64,000 nt of DNA from Lewinella sp050633125 (GTDB taxonomy: Bacteria; Bacteroidota; Bacteroidia; Chitinophagales; Saprospiraceae), in the NCBI RefSeq assembly GCF_050633125.1, contig NZ_JBOEFX010000048.1, forward strand, positions 10,767-74,766. The letters are read 5' to 3'. Shown here piece after piece: positions 17,624 through 26,439 of this stretch (within the stretch, counting starts at the first letter, position 1; the number at the start of each line of letters is the position of its first letter). Position numbers and translations under genes: made by a program. Under the pieces are notes generated by a model. That model had not been told where the DNA came from and made no database searches. It saw nothing but the letters and a program-made list of their open reading frames with translations.

Positions 17624-17794
17624 TGGCTAGCCCCCTGTTTGACGCTCTATTCTCTAGTAAACTAAGCGCCAGTGGAGTATAAGTATCGCTAAACTTTTTG
17701 CCTACTCCCGCGTATTTACAAAGACAAGTAAGAGCTTTTTGGCAATTCTTGCCTAACTTTGCAGTGCGATAAACGCCGACAAATACAATCATTC

Positions 17795-18682
17795 ATGCTG
17801 GAATTACCAATAGTAGAATCCAAGGAAGCCCGCCGCAAAAAGCCGGATTGGCTGCGAGTCAAACTACCTATCGGACCTAAATATAAAAAGGTACGCTCAC
17901 TGGTTGATGAGTATCAGTTGCATACTATCTGCCAGAGTGGAAGCTGCCCCAACATGGGAGAATGCTGGGGTGCTGGTACTGCTACATTTATGATTCTAGG
18001 CAACACCTGTACACGTTCCTGTAGCTTTTGTGCCGTCAAAACTGGTCGGCCACCTGAGTATGATGAAGATGAACCAAGACGCGTGGCAGAAGCCATTGAC
18101 CTGATGGGCGTAAAACACGCCGTCATCACTTCCGTCAACCGCGATGAACGAAAGGATCGGGGAGCAGAAATTTGGTACCAAACTGTTGTCCAGGTTAAAG
18201 ATCGCACCCCTCACGTCACTATCGAAACCCTCATCCCCGATGTACGGGCTACCTGGGACGCCCTCGAACGTATGATCGAAGGAGGACAAGAGGTCGTATC
18301 ACATAACATGGAAACCGTTGAAGAGCTTTACCGCAAAGTACGCCCACAAGGTAAGTACGCCCGTAGCTTGGAGCAGATCAAACGCACCAAAGACTTTGGC
18401 AAACGTACCAAAAGCGGTATCATGGTAGGCCTCGGCGAAACCAAAGAACAAGTCCTGAGGATAATGGACGACCTCGTGGCCCACGGCTGTGATGTACTCA
18501 CCATTGGCCAGTACTTGCAACCTACCAAAATGCACCTGGAAGTAGCAGAGTATGTTCACCCTGATGTTTTCAAAATGTACGAAGAAGTAGGCCTCGAAAA
18601 AGGTTTCGACATGGTTGAGAGTGGCCCACTTGTACGGTCAAGCTACCACGCTGAAAAACATGTTTTTGCTAGCAATAAATAG
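17795..18682 (+). CDS. lipA: Lipoyl synthase
   Basis: A 295-residue radical SAM enzyme that inserts two sulfur atoms into octanoyl groups on lipoate-dependent proteins. The radical SAM cluster motif is CTRSCSFC; the auxiliary cluster cysteines are in CQSGSCPNMGECWG, and RSSYHAE supplies the auxiliary cluster serine near the C-terminus. The ATG at 17795 (MLELPIVE) is preferred to a TTG at 17759. A TAACTTTG box at 17754-17761 resembles a -7 element, and would place the transcript start just upstream of the chosen ATG. Confidence 0.97.
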   Translation: MLELPIVESKEARRKKPDWLRVKLPIGPKYKKVRSLVDEYQLHTICQSGSCPNMGECWGAGTATFMILGNTCTRSCSFCAVKTGRPPEYDEDEPRRVAEAIDLMGVKHAVITSVNRDERKDRGAEIWYQTVVQVKDRTPHVTIETLIPDVRATWDALERMIEGGQEVVSHNMETVEELYRKVRPQGKYARSLEQIKRTKDFGKRTKSGIMVGLGETKEQVLRIMDDLVAHGCDVLTIGQYLQPTKMHLEVAEYVHPDVFKMYEEVGLEKGFDMVESGPLVRSSYHAEKHVFASNK

Positions 18683-18694
18683 CACTTGTTGCTA

Positions 18695-19318
18695 ATGAAA
18701 AATCTCTTTTCTTATACAATATTCCTCCTGTTGTTCACCCAGTGCGGAACTACACGGCAGGTGGAAACGCCTCCTGTTTCTCCAGAAGTGAGTATGTATT
18801 TTTCTTATGCTGACCTCGTTCATAACGAGCCTCAACTGTATTTCAGCCTCACGAATCACCTTTCCGATACCATTGTGATCCTTCGCCCTCTACCCGCCAA
18901 GGATACCAATCGCTTTGTACCCTCTTCGGTTCCTCCAGATTTTTTCCGACTTTCCCTTTTCCCTGAAACAGCCCTTTGTTTATACCCTCCATTTAACAGC
19001 GGCACTACCGCTGTTAAAACACCTGACGATTTCCTGCTCCTTGCCCCTAATGAGCAACGAACCATCAGGGTTGATCCTAATCACTACTTTCAGGGCGTTT
19101 GCGATGAAAACATTGCTAATGTTCGAGGAGTACTAAAATACGAGTACAACCCTCGTTATGTAGAAGATCCTGATTTCTTCAATGCTAGGATCAAAAACAA
19201 AGGTCGCCTAGACGAAGCTGCTAGCCAGCGTTTGCTAGACCTCCTGGCTCGTAGTTACCGTAAGGATATAACAACGGATACCTTTACCATCAACTGGGAA
19301 GCCTTACGAAATTGGTAA
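18695..19318 (+). CDS. Predicted lipoprotein, function unknown
   Basis: A 207-residue protein from the ATG at 18695, with a lipoprotein signal ending LLLFTQC. The mature part has a beta-sandwich-like pattern (ELYFSLTNHLSDTIVIL ... APNEQRTIRVD) recalling small carbohydrate- or matrix-associated lipoproteins, but no family is recognised. It follows lipA by 12 nt and is convergent with the T9SS plug gene, with only 6 nt between the stops. Confidence 0.7.
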   Translation: MKNLFSYTIFLLLFTQCGTTRQVETPPVSPEVSMYFSYADLVHNEPQLYFSLTNHLSDTIVILRPLPAKDTNRFVPSSVPPDFFRLSLFPETALCLYPPFNSGTTAVKTPDDFLLLAPNEQRTIRVDPNHYFQGVCDENIANVRGVLKYEYNPRYVEDPDFFNARIKNKGRLDEAASQRLLDLLARSYRKDITTDTFTINWEALRNW

Positions 19319-19324
19319 GCAATC

Positions 19325-20623
19325 TTAATTTGTCTGCTGAGAATTGATTTGTAAAAAGCCAACAACCTGATCGTAGCGAGTACCAAAAGGACGGTAATAA
19401 ACCAATACGTGGTAATCGTTTTCGGTATCAGCATGGCTACCTTCCGTTTCTATGATTGACGGCACCAGCGGTTGCTTGGGATCAGAGTTCGAAGGAGCTG
19501 TAGCTAAATAGTAATTATAATAGCCCTGCTTAAACGGGAAGCGACCAACATAAGCTGAGATAGCCGGATTGTAGCGAAACCGGTATTCTTCTTTAAGCTG
19601 CCATTCCGTGACCGCACCAAAAAGGTAGACATGATCGTTGAAAAGCGGCTCATCAGCCTTGAATGTAATTAGCGTATAAACATATTCACTCTGTAAATCG
19701 GCAATAGCCATATCCTGGTTTTCGATCAAAAACCGGCCATTAAAATCAATAAAGGATAAATGGGGCGCTTTGGACCTATTGATAACAGGCAGGAGTTCAG
19801 CCTCCATTTGATTATCGGTATTCACATCGAGATATTCAATATCCCGATGAGGAATTCGCAAGCTTCGTAAGTCAATAAGCCTAAATTCACTGCCACCGGG
19901 GAAAACTATCTCGCCTTGATAATCAAAAATCGCCTGATCTGCAGAAAGAAATTTGGGCTTAACACCAGTAATAGCATTATCCCAACGTTGATTCTGGAGT
20001 ACCGAAGCACTCATTTCAGCCATAGCATTACGAACACTCAGACGTTGAAAATTAACAACAAAATCGACCTCTTGGTGAGTGTGAATTTTACTAACGTCCA
20101 TAGGGCGAACAAACTCAGCACTGATGCCCACCTGGCGGTCTGCGACCACAAAACGACGGCTTATTACAGCCCGCTTTTCATCTTCATCTTCAAACACAAC
20201 AAGGAGGTAATTACCCGATTTGGTCACCGACATATTCCGGTTAGGAAACGTGAGCGAGTAATTAATATAGTTTTGTAATGTGCGAGAAGAGAAATTAAAA
20301 GAAGGAATATTCTCTTCCTCAAAACCATCAATATACTCTAATGGTGCCAGCCCGGAAGGCTGCCAGTCACGGTCACAATGGATAACCGTATAGGTATAGT
20401 TGCGTACATCAGATTCCATATCATCGAAACTAAGGGAAAGTGTTTCATCACCATCCAGTGTAATCACAGGAAATAGATGAGGATAACCCGTAGGACCAAA
20501 AACAATGGTCTGTAAATGATCTACATAAGTCTGATTAGAATATTGATATTCAATATCTTGAGCAGTCAAAGTAGCGCTACTCAGGGCTAAAAAAAGGAAG
20601 GAGTAAAAGACGTATTTGTACAT
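19325..20623 (-). CDS. Type IX secretion system plug protein (DUF5103)
   Basis: A 432-residue secreted protein from the ATG at 20623, which gives the signal MYKYVFYSFLFLALSSATLTAQ; a longer frame would overlap the upstream glycosylase gene. The YTVIHCDRDWQPSGL segment followed by EYIDGFEEE is typical of the DUF5103 family. Work on the T9SS translocon showed that this family plugs the periplasmic side of the SprA channel. Its presence agrees with the many T9SS cargo proteins in the window. It is not beside other T9SS machinery genes here. Confidence 0.88.
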   Translation of the reverse strand: MYKYVFYSFLFLALSSATLTAQDIEYQYSNQTYVDHLQTIVFGPTGYPHLFPVITLDGDETLSLSFDDMESDVRNYTYTVIHCDRDWQPSGLAPLEYIDGFEEENIPSFNFSSRTLQNYINYSLTFPNRNMSVTKSGNYLLVVFEDEDEKRAVISRRFVVADRQVGISAEFVRPMDVSKIHTHQEVDFVVNFQRLSVRNAMAEMSASVLQNQRWDNAITGVKPKFLSADQAIFDYQGEIVFPGGSEFRLIDLRSLRIPHRDIEYLDVNTDNQMEAELLPVINRSKAPHLSFIDFNGRFLIENQDMAIADLQSEYVYTLITFKADEPLFNDHVYLFGAVTEWQLKEEYRFRYNPAISAYVGRFPFKQGYYNYYLATAPSNSDPKQPLVPSIIETEGSHADTENDYHVLVYYRPFGTRYDQVVGFLQINSQQTN

Positions 20624-20658
20624 GTGTAAGTTTTCTCGGCCCCTTTCAGAGGCATAAT

Positions 20659-21282
20659 TCAGGACTTTTTCTTGCGGGTTTTGCTTACCCAAGAGCAATC
20701 ACGCTGGTAAAATCGCCAAGGCCAATCTACGCATTCTTCCGCATAATCAATCCCTACCCGAGGGCCGGCAATAATCTCGGAAGGAGGAAGCACTGGAGCA
20801 TCAGCAATCCGAATGATCCCTCCACGCTTGGTCAAGGAGATCGCATCATAGGCTTTCTCAATCCCCAAAGCCTTTGACATAACGCCCGGGCCAGCGCTTA
20901 ATTGTGGCTTAAGTTTCTCTAGCCCTCGTCGCCGGAGCATGATTTCCTGTCCAGCTAGAGGTTCTACCGCCCGGATCAATACCGCATGAGCTGCCCCCTC
21001 TGGTCCTGTGACCACATTAAACAGATGATGGATGCCGTAACAAAGATAGATATAAGCTACCCCACCGGGGAGAAACATCGTTTTCGTGCGCTTGGTCTTA
21101 CGATTGAGGTAAGCGTGGCAGGCTTTGTCTTCAGGAGCTTTATAAGCTTCCGTCTCTACAATCCGTGCACTGGTAAGTAAACCGTTAAATTCCGTGATGA
21201 TTACCTTACCAACAAGCTCCTTTGCAATTTGCACCGTATCTTCACGACGGTAAAAGTCAGCAGAAAGAATAGTCATATGCAT
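20659..21282 (-). CDS. DNA-3-methyladenine glycosylase (AAG/MPG family)
   Basis: A 207-residue base-excision repair enzyme that removes alkylated purines such as 3-methyladenine and hypoxanthine. Family motifs include RIVETEAY (the catalytic glutamate region), PGGVAYIYLCYGIHHLFNVV with the intercalating tyrosine region, and LSAGPGVMSKALGI. The C-terminal GPRVGIDYAEE-WPWRF is also conserved. Two starts (ATG at 21282 and 21276) are possible. The T9SS plug gene follows 35 nt downstream on the same strand. Confidence 0.95.
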   Translation of the reverse strand: MHMTILSADFYRREDTVQIAKELVGKVIITEFNGLLTSARIVETEAYKAPEDKACHAYLNRKTKRTKTMFLPGGVAYIYLCYGIHHLFNVVTGPEGAAHAVLIRAVEPLAGQEIMLRRRGLEKLKPQLSAGPGVMSKALGIEKAYDAISLTKRGGIIRIADAPVLPPSEIIAGPRVGIDYAEECVDWPWRFYQRDCSWVSKTRKKKS

Positions 21283-21360
21283 TTTGGTTTTGCAACTAAT
21301 AATTTTAGCTACTGTCTTTTTGCTTGATCTTCTTACAAAACTAATTAATACCCAAGGAAT

Positions 21361-21954
21361 ATGAAAATTTGGCTCTTAAACACATTCATGCTGCTCTCCG
21401 TTGCCCTTATGGCTCAAAGCAAAATGAATAATTTCACCGAAATTGAAATTGACGGCCCTGTAATTATTGAGCTGGTCGCTGGCGAACAACCTGGCGTAAC
21501 CATCCTTAAAGGAGAAAACCAGGTAAACTGGGAAGTAAATGGTGAGGCGCTCGTAATCATGGCACGTTACCGCAAAAACCAAGACACTCCCGAAGTAAGG
21601 GTAACCGTAACACAACTGGAAGCACTTGAAACCACAGGTTCTGTTATCATTAACGGTCAAGGCGTTTTTGCAACCCGAAACCTAGACCTCACGATCAGTT
21701 CACAATCAATCGTCGCGTTAGAAGTAGATGTAGAGGACCTAGATGCAGAAGTAGAAAGTCAGAGTATCTTAACGCTGAGTGGCAATGCCGATGATTTTGA
21801 TTTATCGCTCGACACACAGTCCATTGTTAATGCGGAAGACTTGAAGTCTGGCGTGATCAACGTTCAAGCCAACCATCAGTCAGTGGCTACGATCAACACC
21901 AATGGAGCAAAACTGACCAAACAGGTGAGTAATCAGAGTTTGGTTGTAGAGTAA
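21361..21954 (+). CDS. GIN (DUF2807) domain secreted protein
   Basis: A 197-residue protein with a signal peptide (MKIWLLNTFMLLSVALMAQ) followed by a DUF2807 head-GIN beta-helix: FTEIEIDGPVIIELVAG, then repeating short strands with S/T/N turns. GIN domains are widespread in secreted Bacteroidota proteins and are thought to act in adhesion or surface scaffolding. It is shorter than many two-lobed members. It is convergent with guaB, with a strong hairpin between. Confidence 0.85.
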   Translation: MKIWLLNTFMLLSVALMAQSKMNNFTEIEIDGPVIIELVAGEQPGVTILKGENQVNWEVNGEALVIMARYRKNQDTPEVRVTVTQLEALETTGSVIINGQGVFATRNLDLTISSQSIVALEVDVEDLDAEVESQSILTLSGNADDFDLSLDTQSIVNAEDLKSGVINVQANHQSVATINTNGAKLTKQVSNQSLVVE

Positions 21955-21974
21955 GAACTTATTCGAAAAATAAG

Positions 21975-22010
21975 CTACTGGCTGCTAGTTTTATTTTTAG
22001 CAGCCAGTAG
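21975..22010. terminator. Bidirectional terminator hairpin between GIN gene and guaB
   Basis: A 13-bp perfect stem CTACTGGCTGCTA / TAGCAGCCAGTAG with a T-rich 10-nt loop sits 20 nt after the GIN stop and 10 nt after the guaB stop. Both convergent genes can use it. Confidence 0.7.
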
Positions 22011-22019
22011 TACTTAGAA

Positions 22020-23498
22020 TTACCTTCTAGAATAATTAGGTGATTCTTTTGTGATCGTGATATTGTGCGGATGACTTTCTGTCATACCTGCATTAGAAAT
22101 CCTCACAAAACGTGCTTCCTGCAAGACATCAATCGTAGGTGCACCACAGTACCCCATACCGGCACGTAACCCACCAAGGTACTGATTTACAACTTCTGCA
22201 AGCGTTCCTTTATAAGGAACTCTCCCTTCAATACCTTCAGGAACCAGCTTCTTGATATCGTCTTCAACGTCTTGAAAATAGCGATCCTTAGACCCTTTTT
22301 TCATCGCACCTAAAGAACCCATTCCTCTGTATACCTTGAACTTACGACCATCATAAAGGATGGTTTCTCCCGGTGCTTCCTCTACCCCTGCAAACAAACT
22401 ACCAGCCATAATGGTATTGGCCCCAGCAGCAAGTGCTTTGACAATGTCACCAGAGTAACGAATACCTCCGTCACCAACGATAGGAACACCCCGCCCTTTC
22501 AATGCAAGAGCTGCCTGACGAATAGCCGTCAACTGAGGCACCCCCACACCAGCTACAATCCGAGTAGTACAAATAGAACCAGGACCTACACCTACTTTTA
22601 CGCCATCAGCACCAGCATCAGCTAATGCCAAGGCTGCTGCTCCAGTAGCAACATTACCACCAATCACCTGAAGGTCAGGGTAAGTGCTCTTTACATGGCG
22701 AACTGCATCCAATACACCTTTGGAGTGGCCGTGAGCCGTATCCAAGCAAATAACATCCACATTTACCTTAACAAGAGCTTCTACCCGATCCATCATGTCG
22801 TGCGTAACACCTACCGCCGCACCAACGACCAAGCGGCCAAGTGCATCCTTACAGGCATTTGGAAAATCCTGCACCTTCATAATGTCCTTGTAGGTAATAA
22901 GCCCCACAAGGCGATCATTTTCGACCACCGGTAACTTTTCAATCTTATGCTTTTGGAGAATCTCACGGGCCTGATCTAGCGTGGTTCCTACTGGGGCAAG
23001 AATCAAATTCTTAGACGTCATTAAAGACTCTACTGAACTTGCCATATTTTCTTCAAACCGTAGGTCACGGTTGGTAAGAATACCTACTAGTCGCTGATTG
23101 TCATCTACAATAGGAATTCCACCAATTTTAAACCGGCGCATCAACGCTTGAGCATCCCCTACCGTAGCAGAAGCACTAAGTGTAACCGGGTCAACGATCA
23201 TACCACTCTCACTACGTTTTACACTACGTACCATTTCAGCTTGCTCCTCAATCGTCATGTTTTTATGGATAATACCAATACCCCCCATCCGCGCAAGGGC
23301 GATGGCAAGTTTGTTATCGGTAACGGTATCCATAGCAGCTGATAATATCGGCGCATTTAGCCGCAACGAGCGTGTAAGCTGGGTAGAAATGTCAACTTCG
23401 CGAGGTAGAATTTCGCTGTAAGCAGGGACGAGCAGGACGTCGTCGAAGGTGAGCCCTTCACCTATAAATTTGTCGGACTGAGCTTGTATTGTTTCCAT
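22020..23498 (-). CDS. guaB: Inosine-5'-monophosphate dehydrogenase
   Basis: A 492-residue enzyme that oxidises IMP to XMP, the committed step to GTP. Residues ~95-210 form two CBS domains (GGIPIVDDNQRLVGILTNRD and KLPVVENDRLVGLITYKD). The catalytic Cys is in GVGPGSICTTRIVAGVG, and the IMP loop and flap are visible as GDGGIRYSGDIVKALAAGA and YFQDVE. The ATG at 23498 (METIQAQ) matches the family; the open frame runs further to 23576 without homology. A good promoter ends only 3 nt before this ATG, so the mRNA may be leaderless. Confidence 0.97.
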   Translation of the reverse strand: METIQAQSDKFIGEGLTFDDVLLVPAYSEILPREVDISTQLTRSLRLNAPILSAAMDTVTDNKLAIALARMGGIGIIHKNMTIEEQAEMVRSVKRSESGMIVDPVTLSASATVGDAQALMRRFKIGGIPIVDDNQRLVGILTNRDLRFEENMASSVESLMTSKNLILAPVGTTLDQAREILQKHKIEKLPVVENDRLVGLITYKDIMKVQDFPNACKDALGRLVVGAAVGVTHDMMDRVEALVKVNVDVICLDTAHGHSKGVLDAVRHVKSTYPDLQVIGGNVATGAAALALADAGADGVKVGVGPGSICTTRIVAGVGVPQLTAIRQAALALKGRGVPIVGDGGIRYSGDIVKALAAGANTIMAGSLFAGVEEAPGETILYDGRKFKVYRGMGSLGAMKKGSKDRYFQDVEDDIKKLVPEGIEGRVPYKGTLAEVVNQYLGGLRAGMGYCGAPTIDVLQEARFVRISNAGMTESHPHNITITKESPNYSRR

Positions 23499-23501
23499 GC
23501 G

Positions 23502-23532
23502 CAAAGATAGAACAACCCTTGGAATGGTACAA
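23502..23532 (-). promoter_or_regulatory. Putative Bacteroidota-type promoter of guaB
   Basis: On the minus strand a TTG (23532-23530) and a TATCTTTG (23509-23502) are separated by 20 nt, matching the known Bacteroidota -33/-7 consensus (TTG, 19-21 nt, TAnnTTTG). The -7 box ends 3 nt before the guaB ATG. Confidence 0.6.
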
Positions 23533-23632
23533 GTAGGAATCGTTTTTTTTGTAGAATCCGGTTTTTTTAGCACCACCGCGATCCTTGTCTCATGCTACTT
23601 TCCCCAGTGCCCAATCATAAAAATGTAGAAAA

Positions 23633-23658
23633 GGTAGAAGATACAATGCCCTTCTACC
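23633..23658 (-). terminator. Terminator of the CotH-like gene
   Basis: An 8-bp stem GGTAGAAG / CTTCTACC with a 10-nt loop, followed on the minus strand by TTTTC and more T residues. It lies 37 nt after the CotH-like stop codon, upstream of guaB. Confidence 0.55.
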
Positions 23659-23694
23659 CTTTCTCTTAGTCAATTATCATTATATCGAAATGCA

Positions 23695-24717
23695 TTACAC
23701 TCCTGCCATAAAACTACCGTCTTGCAGGCTGTCGTAAAAATCACCAAGATATTTGGTGACTTGCCGCTTGCTGGATTTGCTCAAATGGGGGTAGTTTTCT
23801 ACCAACTGCATTACCGCTGTTTCTTTGGACAAGAACTGCTGAACAGTCGTATCAAGCGTATTGCTACTCGCAGCAAACTCCCATATCCACATTCTTTGTT
23901 TTATATGGCTTTGATCAAGATTGGGGTTAGGTATAGCATATTCAGCATCTACCAAACCAGAAAAGTCAAAATCGTAAGGAACAATCTTAAACTGCCCACC
24001 AGCTTGCTGCTGAACATGCTTTACGTTGCGAGGAATTTTTACGTTATAATCCGCGTTACCTATCATGTACTGAAACAAAGCCACCTGCTCAAGGTTACCA
24101 GGCACGTACTTCTCTTGAGATAAGTTGAAACATTCATCACATTCTTCACCTCCCAAGGCCTGCGCCATTTCGTCAGTATCTTCTATCAGAATACCAAAGC
24201 GTTCTACAGATTCGCCAGTCTTCGCATTACGGTAAGTTACTTGAACAAGCTGGGTACGAAAGCCTTCGCCAGTAATCAGACGGTACATATCATAAGCCAA
24301 TTGCTCACGTAAGACGTTGTCGGCATTATCAAAGTCATCAGAACAGTGCGTTACTAATTTAAACTTGTTGTGGCGCTGTAAGCCAGCTGCTTCCAACATG
24401 TCTTTTGATAACTTCAACTTAAGAGGAGGAAATTCACATACCCGACGACGGTAGCGGCCGCGAACTTTAACCTTAGCATCCCAATTTTCGCCTTGATGAG
24501 AAAACGTAGCCGGGAAGTAATCTTCCGAACGCTTCATATCCGAAAGCCCATCGATATCGAAAGTTAAAGTAAAACGAGTAATGTCGTTAGGAGTAGCCAA
24601 ACGGTCAAAAAAACTTTGTTGACCTTTGGCAGTAGCAGTTGTTTCGGGTGCAGCAGACATAAACAGTCCACCTAACAGTACAAGCAGTACTGCTGGATAC
24701 AGGAATCGGGCTTTCAT
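23695..24717 (-). CDS. CotH kinase-like secreted protein
   Basis: A 340-residue protein from the ATG at 24717, with a signal peptide (MKARFLYPAVLLVLLGGLFMSA). It matches the CotH family: KFKLVTHCSDDFDN plus a NVLREQLAYDMYRLI helix, GILIEDTDEMAQALG, and the active-site-like pair GNADYNVK and VPYDFDFSGLV. CotH of Bacillus phosphorylates spore-coat proteins; bacterial homologues are diverse. The Asn/Asp residues needed for metal and catalysis appear to be present. Substrate and partners are unknown; it is not next to the DUF4956 operon with which CotH genes are often associated. Confidence 0.75.
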   Translation of the reverse strand: MKARFLYPAVLLVLLGGLFMSAAPETTATAKGQQSFFDRLATPNDITRFTLTFDIDGLSDMKRSEDYFPATFSHQGENWDAKVKVRGRYRRRVCEFPPLKLKLSKDMLEAAGLQRHNKFKLVTHCSDDFDNADNVLREQLAYDMYRLITGEGFRTQLVQVTYRNAKTGESVERFGILIEDTDEMAQALGGEECDECFNLSQEKYVPGNLEQVALFQYMIGNADYNVKIPRNVKHVQQQAGGQFKIVPYDFDFSGLVDAEYAIPNPNLDQSHIKQRMWIWEFAASSNTLDTTVQQFLSKETAVMQLVENYPHLSKSSKRQVTKYLGDFYDSLQDGSFMAGV

Positions 24718-25323
24718 AATTTCAGTCGGGTTAAGAAGTGCTTTTAACACTTCCTGGTTATAATCGGGTTCAAACAATAGACGAGGTCATTCCCTCATTG
24801 GTTGCAACAAAGATGCATGTAATTGCCCCTTACCCCCAATAATTTTACCTGAACTGCTCAAAATATGCGACGAATACCCCCAAATTAGGAGTGAACGGAA
24901 TTGCCTTTCGATGAACGACCCTTTTTCTCGGATGAAGCTCAGAGAACTTTATATGCTGTCGGCAATAAGCACAAAAAAAGCAAGCGACACGTATTATGAG
25001 ATACGGTCGCTTGCCTGGTTTTACTAAAAGTTGGCTAAAAACCAAGGGGATAAAACAAAGCATCCTTCCCCCAAAAACAGTCTTAAATAAATTTGTCAGG
25101 TGATTTCCGGCTTTTGCCACTTGTCATATACATTCAGAATACACTTGATTTGTCACCAAACATAAAACTTTTGCTCAAACGGCAGGATATGATGCTGTGA
25201 ATAAGGAAGTGCTTGCAGTCAAATGAAGTCGGAGCGCAGTGATAAAATAGCTCACCTTTACTAATTCCCGTAATTTTGGGGTAATTTGTAAGAAACCGTT
25301 CATAATTAAGTGCAATAATCATT
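24718..25323. other. Spacer of about 600 nt with a terminator but no supported gene
   Basis: Neither frame in this stretch encodes a convincing protein. The only strong signal is a factor-independent terminator on the minus strand at 24980-25014. The 300 nt that would feed into it hold a 65-residue open frame (25134-25331) of no recognisable family. A small RNA or small protein gene is possible. TAATTTTG at 25271-25278 resembles a -7 box on the plus strand, towards the histidine kinase. Confidence 0.5.
24980..25014 (-). terminator. Strong orphan intrinsic terminator
   Basis: On the minus strand a GCAAGCGAC / GTCGCTTGC 9-bp stem is extended by CGTAT / ATACG across a one-base bulge, with a 6-nt loop, and is followed by seven T residues. 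No annotated gene lies upstream of it on that strand. Confidence 0.75.
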
Positions 25324-26439
25324 TTGGGCAAAACACCAAAACATCAACCAGCTGAAGCTTGGTCGGGCAAACCCCTCCTCATTGGTATAGGTATTATGTA
25401 TGCCTTTATCCAATTGACAACACTTACCCGCGTTTATGCGCTCAATTATCTGGATAATTTAAACAGTCCAAGTAGCGAAATAATCCGTGATCGCCTCATA
25501 GCTACCATTGTAGGGCTCACCTTTATCTACCTCATTGTTACCATCTCACGTTATTTCCTAAGAAGGAACTGGCCAGGATTCCGCATCATCGTGGCACACA
25601 TGCTGATGGTCGTGCCCATTACTTTTTGCTGGTATTTTGTTTTTGGACGAGTAGCCCTTTGGTTTTGTCAAGTATTTCAGGATTGTGAACAAAACGTGGA
25701 TGATCTGGTCTACGGCTACCTTCTCAATGCCAATACCCTTACAATGGTGTACCTACTAGCTGTAGCAGTGACCTACACCTATTATTATGTACGCAGGGAT
25801 AACGAAAACCAGTTGCAGCAATCCAAAATGGAAACCAAAGTACTGCAAGCCCGCATGAAAATGCTGCGTTCCCAGTTGCACCCCCACTTTCTTTTCAATA
25901 CCCTCAATAGCGTAAACAGCCTAATGGATATTGATGTAAAAAAAGCGCAAGTGATGATTGTCGATTTGGCTGATTTGTTACGAAAAGTATTAGACTGGAA
26001 AGACACCCAAAAAGTGACCCTCAAAGATGAATTGTCTTTACTACAGCGCTATGTAGACATTGAAAAAATGCGATTCAGCGAAGACCTTAGTGTAGATTGG
26101 GAGATTGACGAAACGGTAACCGATGTGAAAGTGCCAGGGTTGTTATTACAGCCATTGGTAGAAAACGCTATTCATCACGGATTTTCTTCAGATCACCTGG
26201 AGTTACAAATAAAAATTGCAGCATCCCGCGAAAACGGCCACTTGGTATTAAGGGTTAGCGATGACGGACAAGGTTTTTTGGAAGAAGAAAAAGAGGCCAT
26301 TTTCGAACAGGGAACAGGTTTGCAGAATACCCGCGAACGCCTGCGTACCATGTACGACAAAGATTTTCGCTTCGATGTATACAATACCCATCCCGGCGTA
26401 ATCAGTGAAGTGGCAATACCAATAAGAAAAAAAGAATGA
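25324..26439 (+). CDS. LytS-family membrane sensor histidine kinase
   Basis: A 371-residue kinase with TTG start at 25324. About four membrane segments lie in residues 18-150. The His_kinase domain has the phospho-acceptor His186 in QLHPHFLFNTLNSVNSL, and the ATPase domain shows LLLQPLVENAIHHG (N box) and VSDDGQGF (G box). The end overlaps the response regulator by 4 nt. LytS-type kinases pair with LytTR regulators to control envelope or secretion genes in Bacteroidota. The signal is unknown; there is no extracellular sensor domain of size. Confidence 0.92.
   Translation: MGKTPKHQPAEAWSGKPLLIGIGIMYAFIQLTTLTRVYALNYLDNLNSPSSEIIRDRLIATIVGLTFIYLIVTISRYFLRRNWPGFRIIVAHMLMVVPITFCWYFVFGRVALWFCQVFQDCEQNVDDLVYGYLLNANTLTMVYLLAVAVTYTYYYVRRDNENQLQQSKMETKVLQARMKMLRSQLHPHFLFNTLNSVNSLMDIDVKKAQVMIVDLADLLRKVLDWKDTQKVTLKDELSLLQRYVDIEKMRFSEDLSVDWEIDETVTDVKVPGLLLQPLVENAIHHGFSSDHLELQIKIAASRENGHLVLRVSDDGQGFLEEEKEAIFEQGTGLQNTRERLRTMYDKDFRFDVYNTHPGVISEVAIPIRKKE

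Noticed and set aside
17754..17761. A full promoter for lipA from the TAACTTTG box
   Set aside because: No TTG lies 19-21 nt upstream, so only the -7-like half is supported.
24845..25120. A 91-residue minus-strand open frame
   Set aside because: It runs across the strong terminator at 24980-25014 and has no family-like pattern; likely chance.
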